Part shown: piece after piece, positions 8,330-17,157 of the stretch
Numbering within the stretch: the first letter of the stretch is position 1
How the letters are laid out: the number at the start of each line of letters is the position of its first letter
From: Maribacter algicola
GTDB lineage: Bacteria; Bacteroidota; Bacteroidia; Flavobacteriales; Flavobacteriaceae
NCBI RefSeq assembly: GCF_003933245.1
Contig: NZ_QUSX01000001.1
Span: 1,054,001 to 1,118,000 of the forward strand
Direction: 5' to 3'
Length of the DNA: 64,000 bases
Program-made: the position numbers and the translations under genes
The notes under the pieces: model-generated
Seen by the model: the letters and a program-made list of their open reading frames with translations, nothing else
The model's database searches: none
What the model was told of the DNA's origin: nothing

Positions 8330-10033
8330 ATGAATCAAGACGAAACCTATGATGCTATTGTAGTTGGGACAGGGATCAGTGGCGGCTGGGCCGCCAAGGA
8401 ACTTTCCGAAAACGGCTTAAAAACCTTGGTACTAGAACGTGGGCGTATGGTGGAACATATCAAGGATTATCCCACCATGAACGACGACCCTTGGGATTTT
8501 CCGTATAAGGGGGAACTTTCCGCGGATGACAAAAAGAAGTATCACGTTCAAAGCCGGGTCAATTGGGCTCCAAAAGATGATAACAAGCATTTTTTTGTAA
8601 ACGATCTGGAACACCCCTATGTGGAGACCAAACGGTTCGATTGGATACGGGGCTATCAAGTAGGTGGAAGATCTCTTACATGGGGCAGACAAAGCTATCG
8701 TTGGAGCGATATCGACTTTGAGGCCAACAAAAAAGAGAATATTGGCGTGGATTGGCCGGTACGTTATAAGGATATAGCTCCATGGTATGACAAAGTGGAA
8801 CGTTATATAGGTGTGAGCGGTGAAAATTTAGGCCTCAAACAATTACCCGATGGCATTTATCAACCCGCCATGAAACTGAATTGTGTGGAAGATGCGTTTA
8901 AAACAGCAACGGCAGAAAAATTCGAAGATGGACGACTGGTCACTATAGGTAGGGCGGCACATATTACGGACCCGAGTGCCAAATTTGAAGGAAGAAATAC
9001 CTGTCAAAACAGAAACCGCTGTTCCAGAGGATGTCCCTTTGGCGGATACTTTAGCAGTAACTCCTCCACATTACCTGCTGCTGAAAGGACGGGAAATATG
9101 ACATTGAGACCTAACTCCATTGTATATGAGGTCATCTATGACGATACCACAAAATTGGCGACCGGCGTGAAGGTTATAGATGCCGAAACCCATGAAAAAT
9201 TGGAGTTTAAGGCGAAGGTTATCTTTTTATGTGCTTCGGCCATGGCCTCCGTTGGTATATTGCTTCAGTCGAAATCCGAACGTTTTCCCAACGGATTAGG
9301 CAACGATTCCGATGCCTTGGGAAGAGGCATCATGGACCATCACTATAAACTTGGAGCAACTGCCTCAGTGGATGGCTATTTGGACAAATATTACAAAGGC
9401 AGACAGCCTTCTGGATTTTATATTCCAAGGTTCGTGAACTTGGATGAAAACACCGGGAAAAAGGAATATTTAAGGGGCTTCGGCTATCAAGGTAGGGCCA
9501 GCAGAGGGGATTGGACGGATGCCATTGCTGAACTCAGCTATGGAAAAGAGCTCAAGGACCAAGTTCTAAAGCCAGGTAAGTGGACGATAGGTGCTACAGG
9601 TTTTGGTGAATTTCTGCCTTATGATGCCAATAGGGTAACTTTGAGCCCTACGGAAAAGGACAAATGGGGCCTTCCTCAATTAGCCTTTGATGTGGAATTC
9701 AAGGAAAACGAGTACAAAATGCGGGAGGATATTAAAAAGCAAATCGTGGACATGTTCAGGGCCGCTGGATTTAAGGATGTACAAGCCTATGATGAAGAAA
9801 CCGGTCCCGGTTTGGGCATTCATGAAATGGGAGGAGCAAGAATGGGCCATAGCCCTAAGAGTTCCATAATAAACATGCACAACCAGGTGCACTTGGTCCC
9901 CAATGTTTATGTAACCGATGGTGCTTTTATGTCGTCCTCCAGCTGTGTAAATCCCAGCTTGACCTATATGGCGTTTACGGCCCGTGCGGCGAACCATGCC
10001 GCGAAGGAATTTAAGTCGGGCACTTTTTCATAA
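8330..10033 (+). CDS. GMC-family FAD oxidoreductase (putative glucoside 3-dehydrogenase type)
   Basis: A 567-residue flavoprotein. The FAD-binding GTGISGGWAA is at residues 13-22 and the C-terminal GMC region has GIHEMGGARMG, with the catalytic His, and SSSCVNPSLTYMAFT, with the catalytic Asn. A cysteine cluster at C225, C231 and C235 (CQNRNRCSRGC) resembles the Fe-S ligand region of FAD-dependent glucose/glucoside dehydrogenases. Such enzymes oxidise sugars, in this family often at C3, and pass electrons to a cytochrome. Unlike the paralog at 14703, no subunit-3 gene is adjacent. No signal peptide is visible. It is divergent from the isomerase/DUF1080 operon. Confidence 0.88.
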   Translation: MNQDETYDAIVVGTGISGGWAAKELSENGLKTLVLERGRMVEHIKDYPTMNDDPWDFPYKGELSADDKKKYHVQSRVNWAPKDDNKHFFVNDLEHPYVETKRFDWIRGYQVGGRSLTWGRQSYRWSDIDFEANKKENIGVDWPVRYKDIAPWYDKVERYIGVSGENLGLKQLPDGIYQPAMKLNCVEDAFKTATAEKFEDGRLVTIGRAAHITDPSAKFEGRNTCQNRNRCSRGCPFGGYFSSNSSTLPAAERTGNMTLRPNSIVYEVIYDDTTKLATGVKVIDAETHEKLEFKAKVIFLCASAMASVGILLQSKSERFPNGLGNDSDALGRGIMDHHYKLGATASVDGYLDKYYKGRQPSGFYIPRFVNLDENTGKKEYLRGFGYQGRASRGDWTDAIAELSYGKELKDQVLKPGKWTIGATGFGEFLPYDANRVTLSPTEKDKWGLPQLAFDVEFKENEYKMREDIKKQIVDMFRAAGFKDVQAYDEETGPGLGIHEMGGARMGHSPKSSIINMHNQVHLVPNVYVTDGAFMSSSSCVNPSLTYMAFTARAANHAAKEFKSGTFS

Positions 10034-10141
10034 GCGGGACAGTAATCGGGAAAGGAATAAAATATATCGATTTAATTGCACTTTTAAATTTTATGCCAGT
10101 TCTTTAGCATTTGTATGCTAACCAACCATTCGCTTTAGATT

Positions 10142-10600
10142 ATGGAAAATGCCTCAGCTAGGAACATGTGGGGAGATTACTTGGACAAGCACTTGGAAGA
10201 TGCCTTCCACGAAGCCCCACAGGTAATTCATTTTTGCGATAACCAACAAGATGCCGATTTATGTGCGGATCTCGTTAAAAAAGGAATAAAAAAGGCCACT
10301 ACGGACTCCCTTTTGGGACTTCAGTATAGAAAAGAACCCTTGCCAAAAATTGGAGATTTTAAAGTAGTGACCAATTGGGATGGAGAGGCCCAATGTATCA
10401 TAAAGTTAACATCGGTCAAGTTAAAACCCTATTTCAGTATCGATGCCGCCTATGCCCAATTGGAGGGAGAAGGTGACAAAAGTCTGGACTATTGGAAAAA
10501 AGTTCATTGGGATTACTATACACGGGAACTTGAACCTTATGGACGTGTACCAAGGGAAAGTATGATTTTGGTATGCCAAGAATTCGAACGCATATTTTAA
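10142..10600 (+). CDS. ASCH-domain protein
   Basis: A 152-residue cytosolic protein with an ASCH (PUA-like) fold. Supporting segments are DLVKKGIKKATTDSLLG, PKIGDFKVVTNWDGEAQCIIKLT and GDKSLDYWKKVHWDYY near the C-terminus. ASCH proteins are thought to bind RNA or modified nucleosides, and some are amidohydrolases on N4-acetylcytidine. No partner is evident next to it. It is followed by a strong hairpin terminator at 10604-10634. Confidence 0.85.
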   Translation: MENASARNMWGDYLDKHLEDAFHEAPQVIHFCDNQQDADLCADLVKKGIKKATTDSLLGLQYRKEPLPKIGDFKVVTNWDGEAQCIIKLTSVKLKPYFSIDAAYAQLEGEGDKSLDYWKKVHWDYYTRELEPYGRVPRESMILVCQEFERIF

Positions 10601-10603
10601 AGC

Positions 10604-10634
10604 AAAAAGGACCAGTGAGTAGCCGGTCCTTTTT
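10604..10634. terminator. bidirectional hairpin terminator
   Basis: Perfect 10-bp stem AAAAAGGACC (10604-10613) with GGTCCTTTTT (10625-10634), an 11-nt loop, and a T-run on the plus strand. It lies between the convergent ASCH gene and the Gfo/Idh/MocA gene, with A and T runs on both sides, so it can serve both directions. Confidence 0.85.
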
Positions 10635-10650
10635 TAAATGGGTTTATTAA

Positions 10651-11790
10651 TTAATCCTCTAAATTCACCCAAGTATTTCCATTTTTGTTGGATTCCACAG
10701 TAGACAGGATGAAATCCATACCACGTACCCCATCGATTATGGTTGGGAATTCCCCATCGTTGTATTTTTCGCCACGGATGGCCCTTGCAGCTCCCAGATA
10801 GATATTTGCCATGGAATCAAAAATTCCTTCTGGGTGTCCTGGAGGTAATTTAGTGCCATCCAAGGACAGATCGGTATTATAGGCATGACCTGGTTTGTAC
10901 ATCTGAACAGGTTCCGTATCGCTCATTTTATAAAGGAAGTTAGGGTTTTCCTGTTCCCAAACAAAAGCACCTTTTTCACCATAAATGCGAATGGCCAAGC
11001 CATTTTCCTCGCCGGTGGCCACCTGGCTTCCTCGAATCACCCCTTTTACATGGTCCCCCATTCTTATAAGCACGGTTCCATCCACATCCATTTGGTTATC
11101 ATCGTATAAATAGTTGAAATCACACAATACGGATTTTACCTTAAGCCCTGTAGTGTACTCCACCATATTAAAGGCATGTACCCCAATATCGCCCATGCAA
11201 GAACTGATACCCGCTTTTTTAGGGTCCAAACGCCAAACTGAATTTCGTTTCTCCTTATCATGGATAATGGCATTGATCCATCCTTGATAGTACCTTGCAT
11301 CGACCTTATGAATTTTTCCTAAGGCCCCTGCCTTGATCATTTCCCTCATTTGGCGTACCATGGGATATCCGGTATAGGTATGTGTCAACGCAAATACCGT
11401 TCCCGATTTTTGTTGGGCTTCCAGGAGTATCTTTGCCTCTTCCAAGGTAGTGGTCATGGGCTTTTCACAGATAACGTGAAAACCATTGTCCAACAGTTTT
11501 TTGGCCATTGGAAAGTGCAGGAAGTTTGGGGTCAATACGGAGCAAACCTGGATACGTTCATCTTCCGGAAGTTTCATTTCCTCTTCCACCAAGGTGTCAA
11601 AATCCTTGTAAACTCTGTCCAAGGGAATGTCTATTTCCTTTGCAAACGCTACGTTGTCTTCATAATTCGGGTTAAAAACCGCTCCGGTAATCTGATAATT
11701 GTCATTGATGTGGGAAGCTACCCTATGCAATACCCCAATAAGAGAATCTCCTCCTCCTCCTAAAATTCCTAATCTAATTTTCTTTGGCAT
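10651..11790 (-). CDS. Gfo/Idh/MocA-family oxidoreductase
   Basis: A 379-residue cytosolic NAD(P)-dependent dehydrogenase. The Rossmann start is IRLGILGGGGDS (residues 5-16), and the lysine motif CEKPMTT sits after the nucleotide domain. The C-terminal half has the usual beta-sheet dimer domain (GDIGVHAFNMVEYTTG). Family members oxidise or reduce sugars, inositols and related polyols. It ends a four-gene minus-strand unit: isomerase-like, DinB, MFS transporter, this gene. That context suggests it acts on an imported sugar or keto-sugar. Confidence 0.9.
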   Translation of the reverse strand: MPKKIRLGILGGGGDSLIGVLHRVASHINDNYQITGAVFNPNYEDNVAFAKEIDIPLDRVYKDFDTLVEEEMKLPEDERIQVCSVLTPNFLHFPMAKKLLDNGFHVICEKPMTTTLEEAKILLEAQQKSGTVFALTHTYTGYPMVRQMREMIKAGALGKIHKVDARYYQGWINAIIHDKEKRNSVWRLDPKKAGISSCMGDIGVHAFNMVEYTTGLKVKSVLCDFNYLYDDNQMDVDGTVLIRMGDHVKGVIRGSQVATGEENGLAIRIYGEKGAFVWEQENPNFLYKMSDTEPVQMYKPGHAYNTDLSLDGTKLPPGHPEGIFDSMANIYLGAARAIRGEKYNDGEFPTIIDGVRGMDFILSTVESNKNGNTWVNLED

Positions 11791-11838
11791 GTTGTAATCG
11801 TATTTTAAGTTTTAAGGTTTTCAATTTATGTAAAAAAT

Positions 11839-13071
11839 CTAAGATTGATAGTCGATTTTTTCCGATTTGAACAAAAGAGCGAACAAAATGGATACAACCA
11901 GGGCAAAGCCGGCCGGGTAGAGCCAAATGCTATCCCAAATATGCATTCCATCACTCAACAAGTATTTATTAGATATTTCCCCTGCAATCCAAAATCCGAT
12001 CAGCATTCCAACTCCATAGGTAGCCAAGGTAATCAACCCTTGGGCGGAGCTTTTGTATTTGGGTCCCGCTTTTCCGTCGGTATATATTTGTCCAGAAACA
12101 AAGAAAAAATCATAACAGATTCCATGTAAGGCAATCCCAATAAGCAACATGAACTCCCGTTCGCCAACATCACCATAGGCAAAAAGTAAGTAGCGAACGA
12201 ACCAAGCCAACATCGCCACTATAATCGTATTCTTAAATCCAAAGCGGGTAAAGAAAACAGGTAATAACAACAGAAATAGGATTTCCGAAAGTTGTCCCAA
12301 GGTCATTTTTCCGGTGGGACTTTCCATTCCCACCTCGACCAAAAAGGGATTTGCATTTTGGTAATAGAATGCCAATGGAATACAAATGAGAATAGAGGAT
12401 ATGAAAAAGATCAAAAAATTCCTATCCTTAAAAAGACCTAAAGCATCCAGACCCAAAATATCCCTGAGTGATAGTTTATCACCGTTATCCTTCGCCTTTG
12501 GGGGTGTTTTGGGCAAAGTAAAACTAAAAACCCCGAGAAAAATGGAGGCTATGGAAGTCATTAAAAAGGTATTCTTTAGCATACCCTGCATAATACCGCC
12601 CGTGGAATCCCATTTAAAAAAGTAACTGATCAGTACACCTGCAATGATCCAGCCCATGGTACCAAAAACCCTTATCAATGAGAATTCCTTGGCCGGATTC
12701 GACATTTGGTTAAAGGAAACGGAATTTACAAGGGCCAGCGTAGGCATATACAAAATCATATAGCCCAATACATAGGGGTAAAAAACCTCAAAAGAGGTAG
12801 TTTTATACATTAAGAACAGAAGGCCGGCACCTATTAAATGTAGTAGGCCCAATATTTTTTCGGCATTAAAAAATCTATCGGCGATCAAACCAATGACAAA
12901 AGGAGCTATGATCGCGCCCCATGACTGTGTAGAGAACGCCAATGCAATTTCGCTATCGGTCGCATTAACATTATTTCCAAGAAAAGTACCCAAGGTTACA
13001 AACCAGCCTCCCCAAATGAAGAATTCAAGGAACATCATTAGACAAAGCTGCATTCTTACTCCCAAGTTCAT
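11839..13071 (-). CDS. MFS transporter, nucleoside:H+ symporter (NupG-like) family
   Basis: A 410-residue inner-membrane protein with about 12 hydrophobic helices. The start MQLCLMMFLEFFIWGGWF and the sequence LIADRFFNAEKILGLLHL in the helix 2-3 loop match the nucleoside/H+ symporter branch of the MFS. In Bacteroidota, proteins of this branch are often found in sugar-utilisation loci, so the cargo may be a sugar derivative and not a nucleoside. It lies between a DinB gene (6 nt away) and the Gfo/Idh/MocA gene (48 nt away), all on the minus strand. Confidence 0.85.
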   Translation of the reverse strand: MNLGVRMQLCLMMFLEFFIWGGWFVTLGTFLGNNVNATDSEIALAFSTQSWGAIIAPFVIGLIADRFFNAEKILGLLHLIGAGLLFLMYKTTSFEVFYPYVLGYMILYMPTLALVNSVSFNQMSNPAKEFSLIRVFGTMGWIIAGVLISYFFKWDSTGGIMQGMLKNTFLMTSIASIFLGVFSFTLPKTPPKAKDNGDKLSLRDILGLDALGLFKDRNFLIFFISSILICIPLAFYYQNANPFLVEVGMESPTGKMTLGQLSEILFLLLLPVFFTRFGFKNTIIVAMLAWFVRYLLFAYGDVGEREFMLLIGIALHGICYDFFFVSGQIYTDGKAGPKYKSSAQGLITLATYGVGMLIGFWIAGEISNKYLLSDGMHIWDSIWLYPAGFALVVSILFALLFKSEKIDYQS

Positions 13072-13077
13072 AGCAAC

Positions 13078-13521
13078 CTATCTTTTATAGAACACATAGT
13101 CCAAGACCAAAGGCTCCAAGCCATTGTTCCTGAAATCAACTGCAATCTGTCCCCTATGATTGGTGGAATGATTAATTATATGAAAGAGAATATCCTTTAT
13201 TGTGTTAGTAAACAAGCGCCCTTCTGAATTTTCATAATCAATTCGTTTTTCGAAGCCGTCCGCATTAGTAATGATTTCAAAGGAGCTTCTTTGGTTCTCG
13301 TAATGGATATCGCTCCAATTCTTAACATCGTGCAAATCCCAAGAACTTAAATCAGGGGTATTCCCAAGAATTCTTGAATTCCAGCCATGATGCGCATTTA
13401 GGATGTGGCTAAAAAGTTTATGTGTCTTTTCCGGAGTTTCCCCCATGGCTATGCATTGTTCGATTATCCTCTTATTGCAATAATAATTGTAATCAAAAAG
13501 CTCATTAAAAAATGCCTCCAT
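13078..13521 (-). CDS. DinB/YfiT-like four-helix-bundle protein
   Basis: A 147-residue protein with a probable three-histidine metal site: one His in the second helix (HILNAHHGW) and two in IINHSTNHRGQ. This is the DinB/DUF664 layout. Such proteins are often metal-dependent thiol transferases or hydrolases of unknown substrate. It sits 6 nt from the transporter and 17 nt from the upstream isomerase-like gene, so it is in the same operon. Its link to sugar metabolism is not obvious. Confidence 0.82.
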   Translation of the reverse strand: MEAFFNELFDYNYYCNKRIIEQCIAMGETPEKTHKLFSHILNAHHGWNSRILGNTPDLSSWDLHDVKNWSDIHYENQRSSFEIITNADGFEKRIDYENSEGRLFTNTIKDILFHIINHSTNHRGQIAVDFRNNGLEPLVLDYVFYKR

Positions 13522-13538
13522 CTTTGATAATCATAGAA

Positions 13539-14528
13539 TTAAACAACTTTTTGAGCTGCTTTTAACAGTAAATCCCTGGTCGCGATAATGCCTTCTTCCT
13601 CACTGAGTACGTTTCCTTCATATTCCACCCCTATATACCCGGTATAACCATTGTCCTTTACCATTTGTAGCATCTTAACATAATCAATGTTTTCCTCATT
13701 ACCATTGGAATCGAATACATTTGATTTTGCACTTACAGCCTTGGCATACGGCATCAATTCTTTTACACCCTTATATTTGTCATAAGACACTTCGCACTCC
13801 CAGCTATCAGGTTTTCTGGTCATACAAAAGTTGCCAAAATCAGGCAAGGTCCCCACATTTTCCATATTCACCTTTTCCATGACCTGAGAATGCAGTTCTC
13901 CGTTTGAGGAGAGCCCTCCATGATTTTCCACTAAAATATTAATGCCCTTATCTTTTGCATACGTGGCCAATTTCGTCAATCCGTCCACGGAGTTCTGAAT
14001 CCATTCTTCTGGAACATCACTTCCATTGAGATTTACCCGGATTGCATGGCATCCCATCGCGGCGGCCGCATCTACCCATTTCTTGTGTTTTTCTACGGTT
14101 TCATTACGTTCGGCCTCGTCACTCACAGCTAAATTGCCTTGACCATCGATCATAATGAGAACATTCTCCATACCATGTTTCTTAGCTTCGGCATTACTCT
14201 TTTCTACAAAGGCAGCCATGGCCTCTTCAGAGTAATCCGCATCTGAAAGTTCTGGATTATACAATTGACTTACATATTCCAAGCCTTTGAAGCCCCATTT
14301 TTTTGCCTTCTCTGCAAAAGTATAGGGGTCTACCCCGTTTTCCCTGATCATTCTATGGATGGACCATTGTGCCAAGGATAGCTCAAAAAATGGCTCTGCC
14401 GGACTTGTTTCCTCAACTTCCTCAGTCTTCCCTTCCTCTTTTTTGGTTTGTTTACAAGCATAGGCCCCTAAGAAAGTGACTCCTACTCCAGCTACTGTGG
14501 TCTTGCTAATAAAATTTCTTCTTTTCAT
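13539..14528 (-). CDS. exported sugar isomerase/epimerase-like TIM-barrel lipoprotein
   Basis: A 329-residue protein with a twin-arginine start (MKRRNFISKTT) and a cysteine after GAYA that could be a lipobox, followed by a Glu-rich linker. The TIM barrel has the metal-ligand segments NILVENHGGLSS, GTLPDFGNF, AVSAKSNVFD and GYIGVEYEG typical of the xylose-isomerase-like family. Export suggests that it works on keto-sugar intermediates in the periplasm. It is the first gene of the minus-strand unit ending at 10651 and is divergent from the GMC/subunit-3 pair at 14703. Confidence 0.87.
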   Translation of the reverse strand: MKRRNFISKTTVAGVGVTFLGAYACKQTKKEEGKTEEVEETSPAEPFFELSLAQWSIHRMIRENGVDPYTFAEKAKKWGFKGLEYVSQLYNPELSDADYSEEAMAAFVEKSNAEAKKHGMENVLIMIDGQGNLAVSDEAERNETVEKHKKWVDAAAAMGCHAIRVNLNGSDVPEEWIQNSVDGLTKLATYAKDKGINILVENHGGLSSNGELHSQVMEKVNMENVGTLPDFGNFCMTRKPDSWECEVSYDKYKGVKELMPYAKAVSAKSNVFDSNGNEENIDYVKMLQMVKDNGYTGYIGVEYEGNVLSEEEGIIATRDLLLKAAQKVV

Positions 14529-14702
14529 GAATCAGTGAATATTTTGGTGTTATGTTATTGATTTTCTTTTAGTTCAGGATGGAAAAAAACTAGTAATTCC
14601 CTTTATTTTATGAGAATACAATAAGATATTCTCAACAAGATTAAGTTTTAAATGTATAGAATTAATTTAATATTTAATAAATTTAGGGAATAAACAATTT
14701 CT

Positions 14703-16421
14703 ATGAGTAAATTTTATTATAACGAGGAACAGGAATCGTACGATGCGATTGTTGTTGGTACTGGTATTAGCGGTGGTTGGGCCGCAAAGGAGTTATGTGA
14801 AAACGGTTTGAAAACCTTGGTTCTCGAAAGGGGTAGGATGGTGAAGCACATTGAAGACTACGAAACCGCGAACATGGACCCTTGGGATTTTCCAAACGGT
14901 GGCGTAGCTACCAAGGAGATTATAGCGCAACAACCAAAGCAGCACAGGACAGGGTACACTACAAGCCAGGCAAGCCATATGTGGTTTGTAAACGATTTGG
15001 AACACCCTTATAACGAAACCAAACGATTTGATTGGATGCGTGGTTACCACTTAGGCGGTCGTTCCCTACAATGGGGTAGGCAGAGTTATCGCTGGAGCGA
15101 TATCGACTTTACAGCTAACCAAAGAGAGGGTATAGCTGTGGATTGGCCCGTTCGTTATAAAGACATCGCGCCATGGTATTCCAAAGTGGAGAATTTTATT
15201 GGTGTGAGTGGGGAAGCACTTAATCTTCCACAATTACCCGACAGTGATTTCCTTCCCATGATGGATTTGAACTGTGTGGAGCAACATGTTAGGGAAAAAG
15301 TAGCCGAAAATTTTGATGGACGTGTTATTACTTCCGGTAGGGTTGCACATATCACAGGTACTAAAAATTTCGATGGACGATCAAAATGTCAATTTAGGAA
15401 TAGATGTATACGAGGTTGTCCTTTTGGCGCCTATTTCAGTAGCCTGTCATCAACTTTGCCAGCCGCAGAAGCCACAGGGAATATGACTCTTAGACCGGAT
15501 TCAATCGTTCACGAAATTATGTATGATCCAGATACCAAAAGAGCCACAGGTGTTAAGGTCATAGACAGGGTAACCAAAGAGGCGTATGAATTTAAAGCGA
15601 AGGTGATCTTCCTATGTGCTTCTGCCATTGCCTCGACCTCTATTTTAATGCAATCAAAATCCGATAGATTCCCCAATGGTATGGGCAATGACTCGGATCA
15701 ATTGGGCAGAAACATCATGGATCACCACCTTGGTGTAGGTGCTTCCGGTAAATTCGATGGTTTTGAGGATAAATATTATAAGGGCAGGAAGCCCAATGGT
15801 GTCTATATTCCAAGATTCAGAAATTTAGGAGGTGATTCCAATCGTACCGACTACAAGCGCGGTTTTGGATACCAAGGTGGCGCCAGTCGAGGAAACTGGG
15901 AGGATATAATCGCAGAAATGTCCCATGGTAAGAACTTAAAGGATGCCATTACGAAACCAGGCGGATGGACTTTTGGCATTGGTGGTTTTGGTGAAATCCT
16001 ACCTTATGAGGAAAACAGATTTACCTTGGATTATGACAATACAGACCAATGGGGTCTACCAACGGTGACTTTTGATGCGGAATTCAAGGAGAACGAATAT
16101 AACATGCGTAAGGACATGCAAGAGTCTGCCGTAGAGATGTTGGAAAAGGCAGGCCTTAGAGATGTTGTAGGACATGACAATAAGGAATCCCATGCCATAG
16201 GGCTCGGTATTCATGAAATGGGTACCGCAAGAATGGGTAGAGACCCAAAAACATCGGTACTTAATGGAAACAATGCCATACATGCCGTTCCCAATGTATA
16301 TGTAACGGATGGGTCCTTTATGACCTCCGCAAGTTGTGTCAACCCGTCCTTGACCTATATGGCATTTACCGCAAGGGCCGCCAATCATGCAGCCCAAGAA
16401 CTTAAAAAAGGAACTATATAA
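14703..16421 (+). CDS. GMC-family FAD oxidoreductase, large subunit of putative glucoside 3-dehydrogenase
   Basis: A 572-residue paralog of the GMC protein at 8330. It has FAD motif GTGISGGWAA (19-28), the cysteine cluster C229, C235 and C239 (CQFRNRCIRGC), the catalytic His in GIHEMGTARMG and Asn in SASCVNPSLT. Its stop overlaps the ATG of the next gene by one base (TAATG). That gene encodes a gluconate-2-dehydrogenase subunit-3-like protein. This pairing is the known composition of membrane or periplasmic FAD glucoside 3-dehydrogenases, where the small subunit aids Tat export. A cytochrome subunit is not seen nearby. Confidence 0.9.
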   Translation: MSKFYYNEEQESYDAIVVGTGISGGWAAKELCENGLKTLVLERGRMVKHIEDYETANMDPWDFPNGGVATKEIIAQQPKQHRTGYTTSQASHMWFVNDLEHPYNETKRFDWMRGYHLGGRSLQWGRQSYRWSDIDFTANQREGIAVDWPVRYKDIAPWYSKVENFIGVSGEALNLPQLPDSDFLPMMDLNCVEQHVREKVAENFDGRVITSGRVAHITGTKNFDGRSKCQFRNRCIRGCPFGAYFSSLSSTLPAAEATGNMTLRPDSIVHEIMYDPDTKRATGVKVIDRVTKEAYEFKAKVIFLCASAIASTSILMQSKSDRFPNGMGNDSDQLGRNIMDHHLGVGASGKFDGFEDKYYKGRKPNGVYIPRFRNLGGDSNRTDYKRGFGYQGGASRGNWEDIIAEMSHGKNLKDAITKPGGWTFGIGGFGEILPYEENRFTLDYDNTDQWGLPTVTFDAEFKENEYNMRKDMQESAVEMLEKAGLRDVVGHDNKESHAIGLGIHEMGTARMGRDPKTSVLNGNNAIHAVPNVYVTDGSFMTSASCVNPSLTYMAFTARAANHAAQELKKGTI

Positions 16422-17068
16422 TGGATAGAAGAAAAGCACTCAAAAATATGGGCCTTGCCATGGGTTATACCGTGGCAACGCCAACCCTTTTAAGTATTAT
16501 GCAAAGTTGTAAAGGGGAACCGGTGGCTACTTGGGCACCTCATTTTTTTACCACTGTCGAAGGAGGGACACTTACCAAATTGGTAGATGTCATCCTTCCA
16601 AAGACGGATACCCCATCAGCTTCTGAACTACAAGTAGACATTTTCATTGACAAGTTTGCCAAAGATGTTATGGAAAAAGAACAGCAGGATTTCCTTAGAA
16701 TGGCTATGGGTAAATTTACTGATAAAGCTTTACAGGAATCAGGTAAGTCAAATGCGGAAGACCTCACGGAGGAGGATTTAGAACCAGTGCTTGCAAATTC
16801 GTTGAAATATAGTAAGGAAGACGAAGCCAAAATGTTCGAGTCCATTACCTCCTACACAGAAGCTGTAGCCGAAGGAAAAGAAGCTACATTAGACGATGAA
16901 ACTTCACGTTTCGCGTTTGCAAACAACTTACGAGGTCTCGCTATATGGGGTTACAAAACCTCCGAATATGTTGGTGAAGAACTAATGGCATACCTCCCAG
17001 TTCCAGGAGAATATATTCCTTGTGGTGATGTACAGGAATTAACAGGTGGAAAAGCTTGGTCCCTATAA
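16421..17068 (+). CDS. gluconate 2-dehydrogenase subunit 3-like small subunit
   Basis: A 215-residue protein with a twin-arginine-like start (MDRRKALKNMGLAMGY) and a possible lipobox at SIMQSC (Cys at about 30). The body has GTLTKLVDVILPKTDTPSA and FIDKFAKDVMEK, followed by RFANN-type and GYKTSEYVGEEL segments of the gluconate_2-dh3 family. In related dehydrogenases this subunit is needed for export and stability of the GMC subunit. One-base overlap with that gene supports tight coupling. Confidence 0.88.
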   Translation: MDRRKALKNMGLAMGYTVATPTLLSIMQSCKGEPVATWAPHFFTTVEGGTLTKLVDVILPKTDTPSASELQVDIFIDKFAKDVMEKEQQDFLRMAMGKFTDKALQESGKSNAEDLTEEDLEPVLANSLKYSKEDEAKMFESITSYTEAVAEGKEATLDDETSRFAFANNLRGLAIWGYKTSEYVGEELMAYLPVPGEYIPCGDVQELTGGKAWSL

Positions 17069-17157
17069 TATCAAAAGAGCGAAAAGAAATCTTTTATTAT
17101 TAACTAGATAATGATTAGCGAATTGCATCTGATCTTTTAATATATAAATACCAACAG

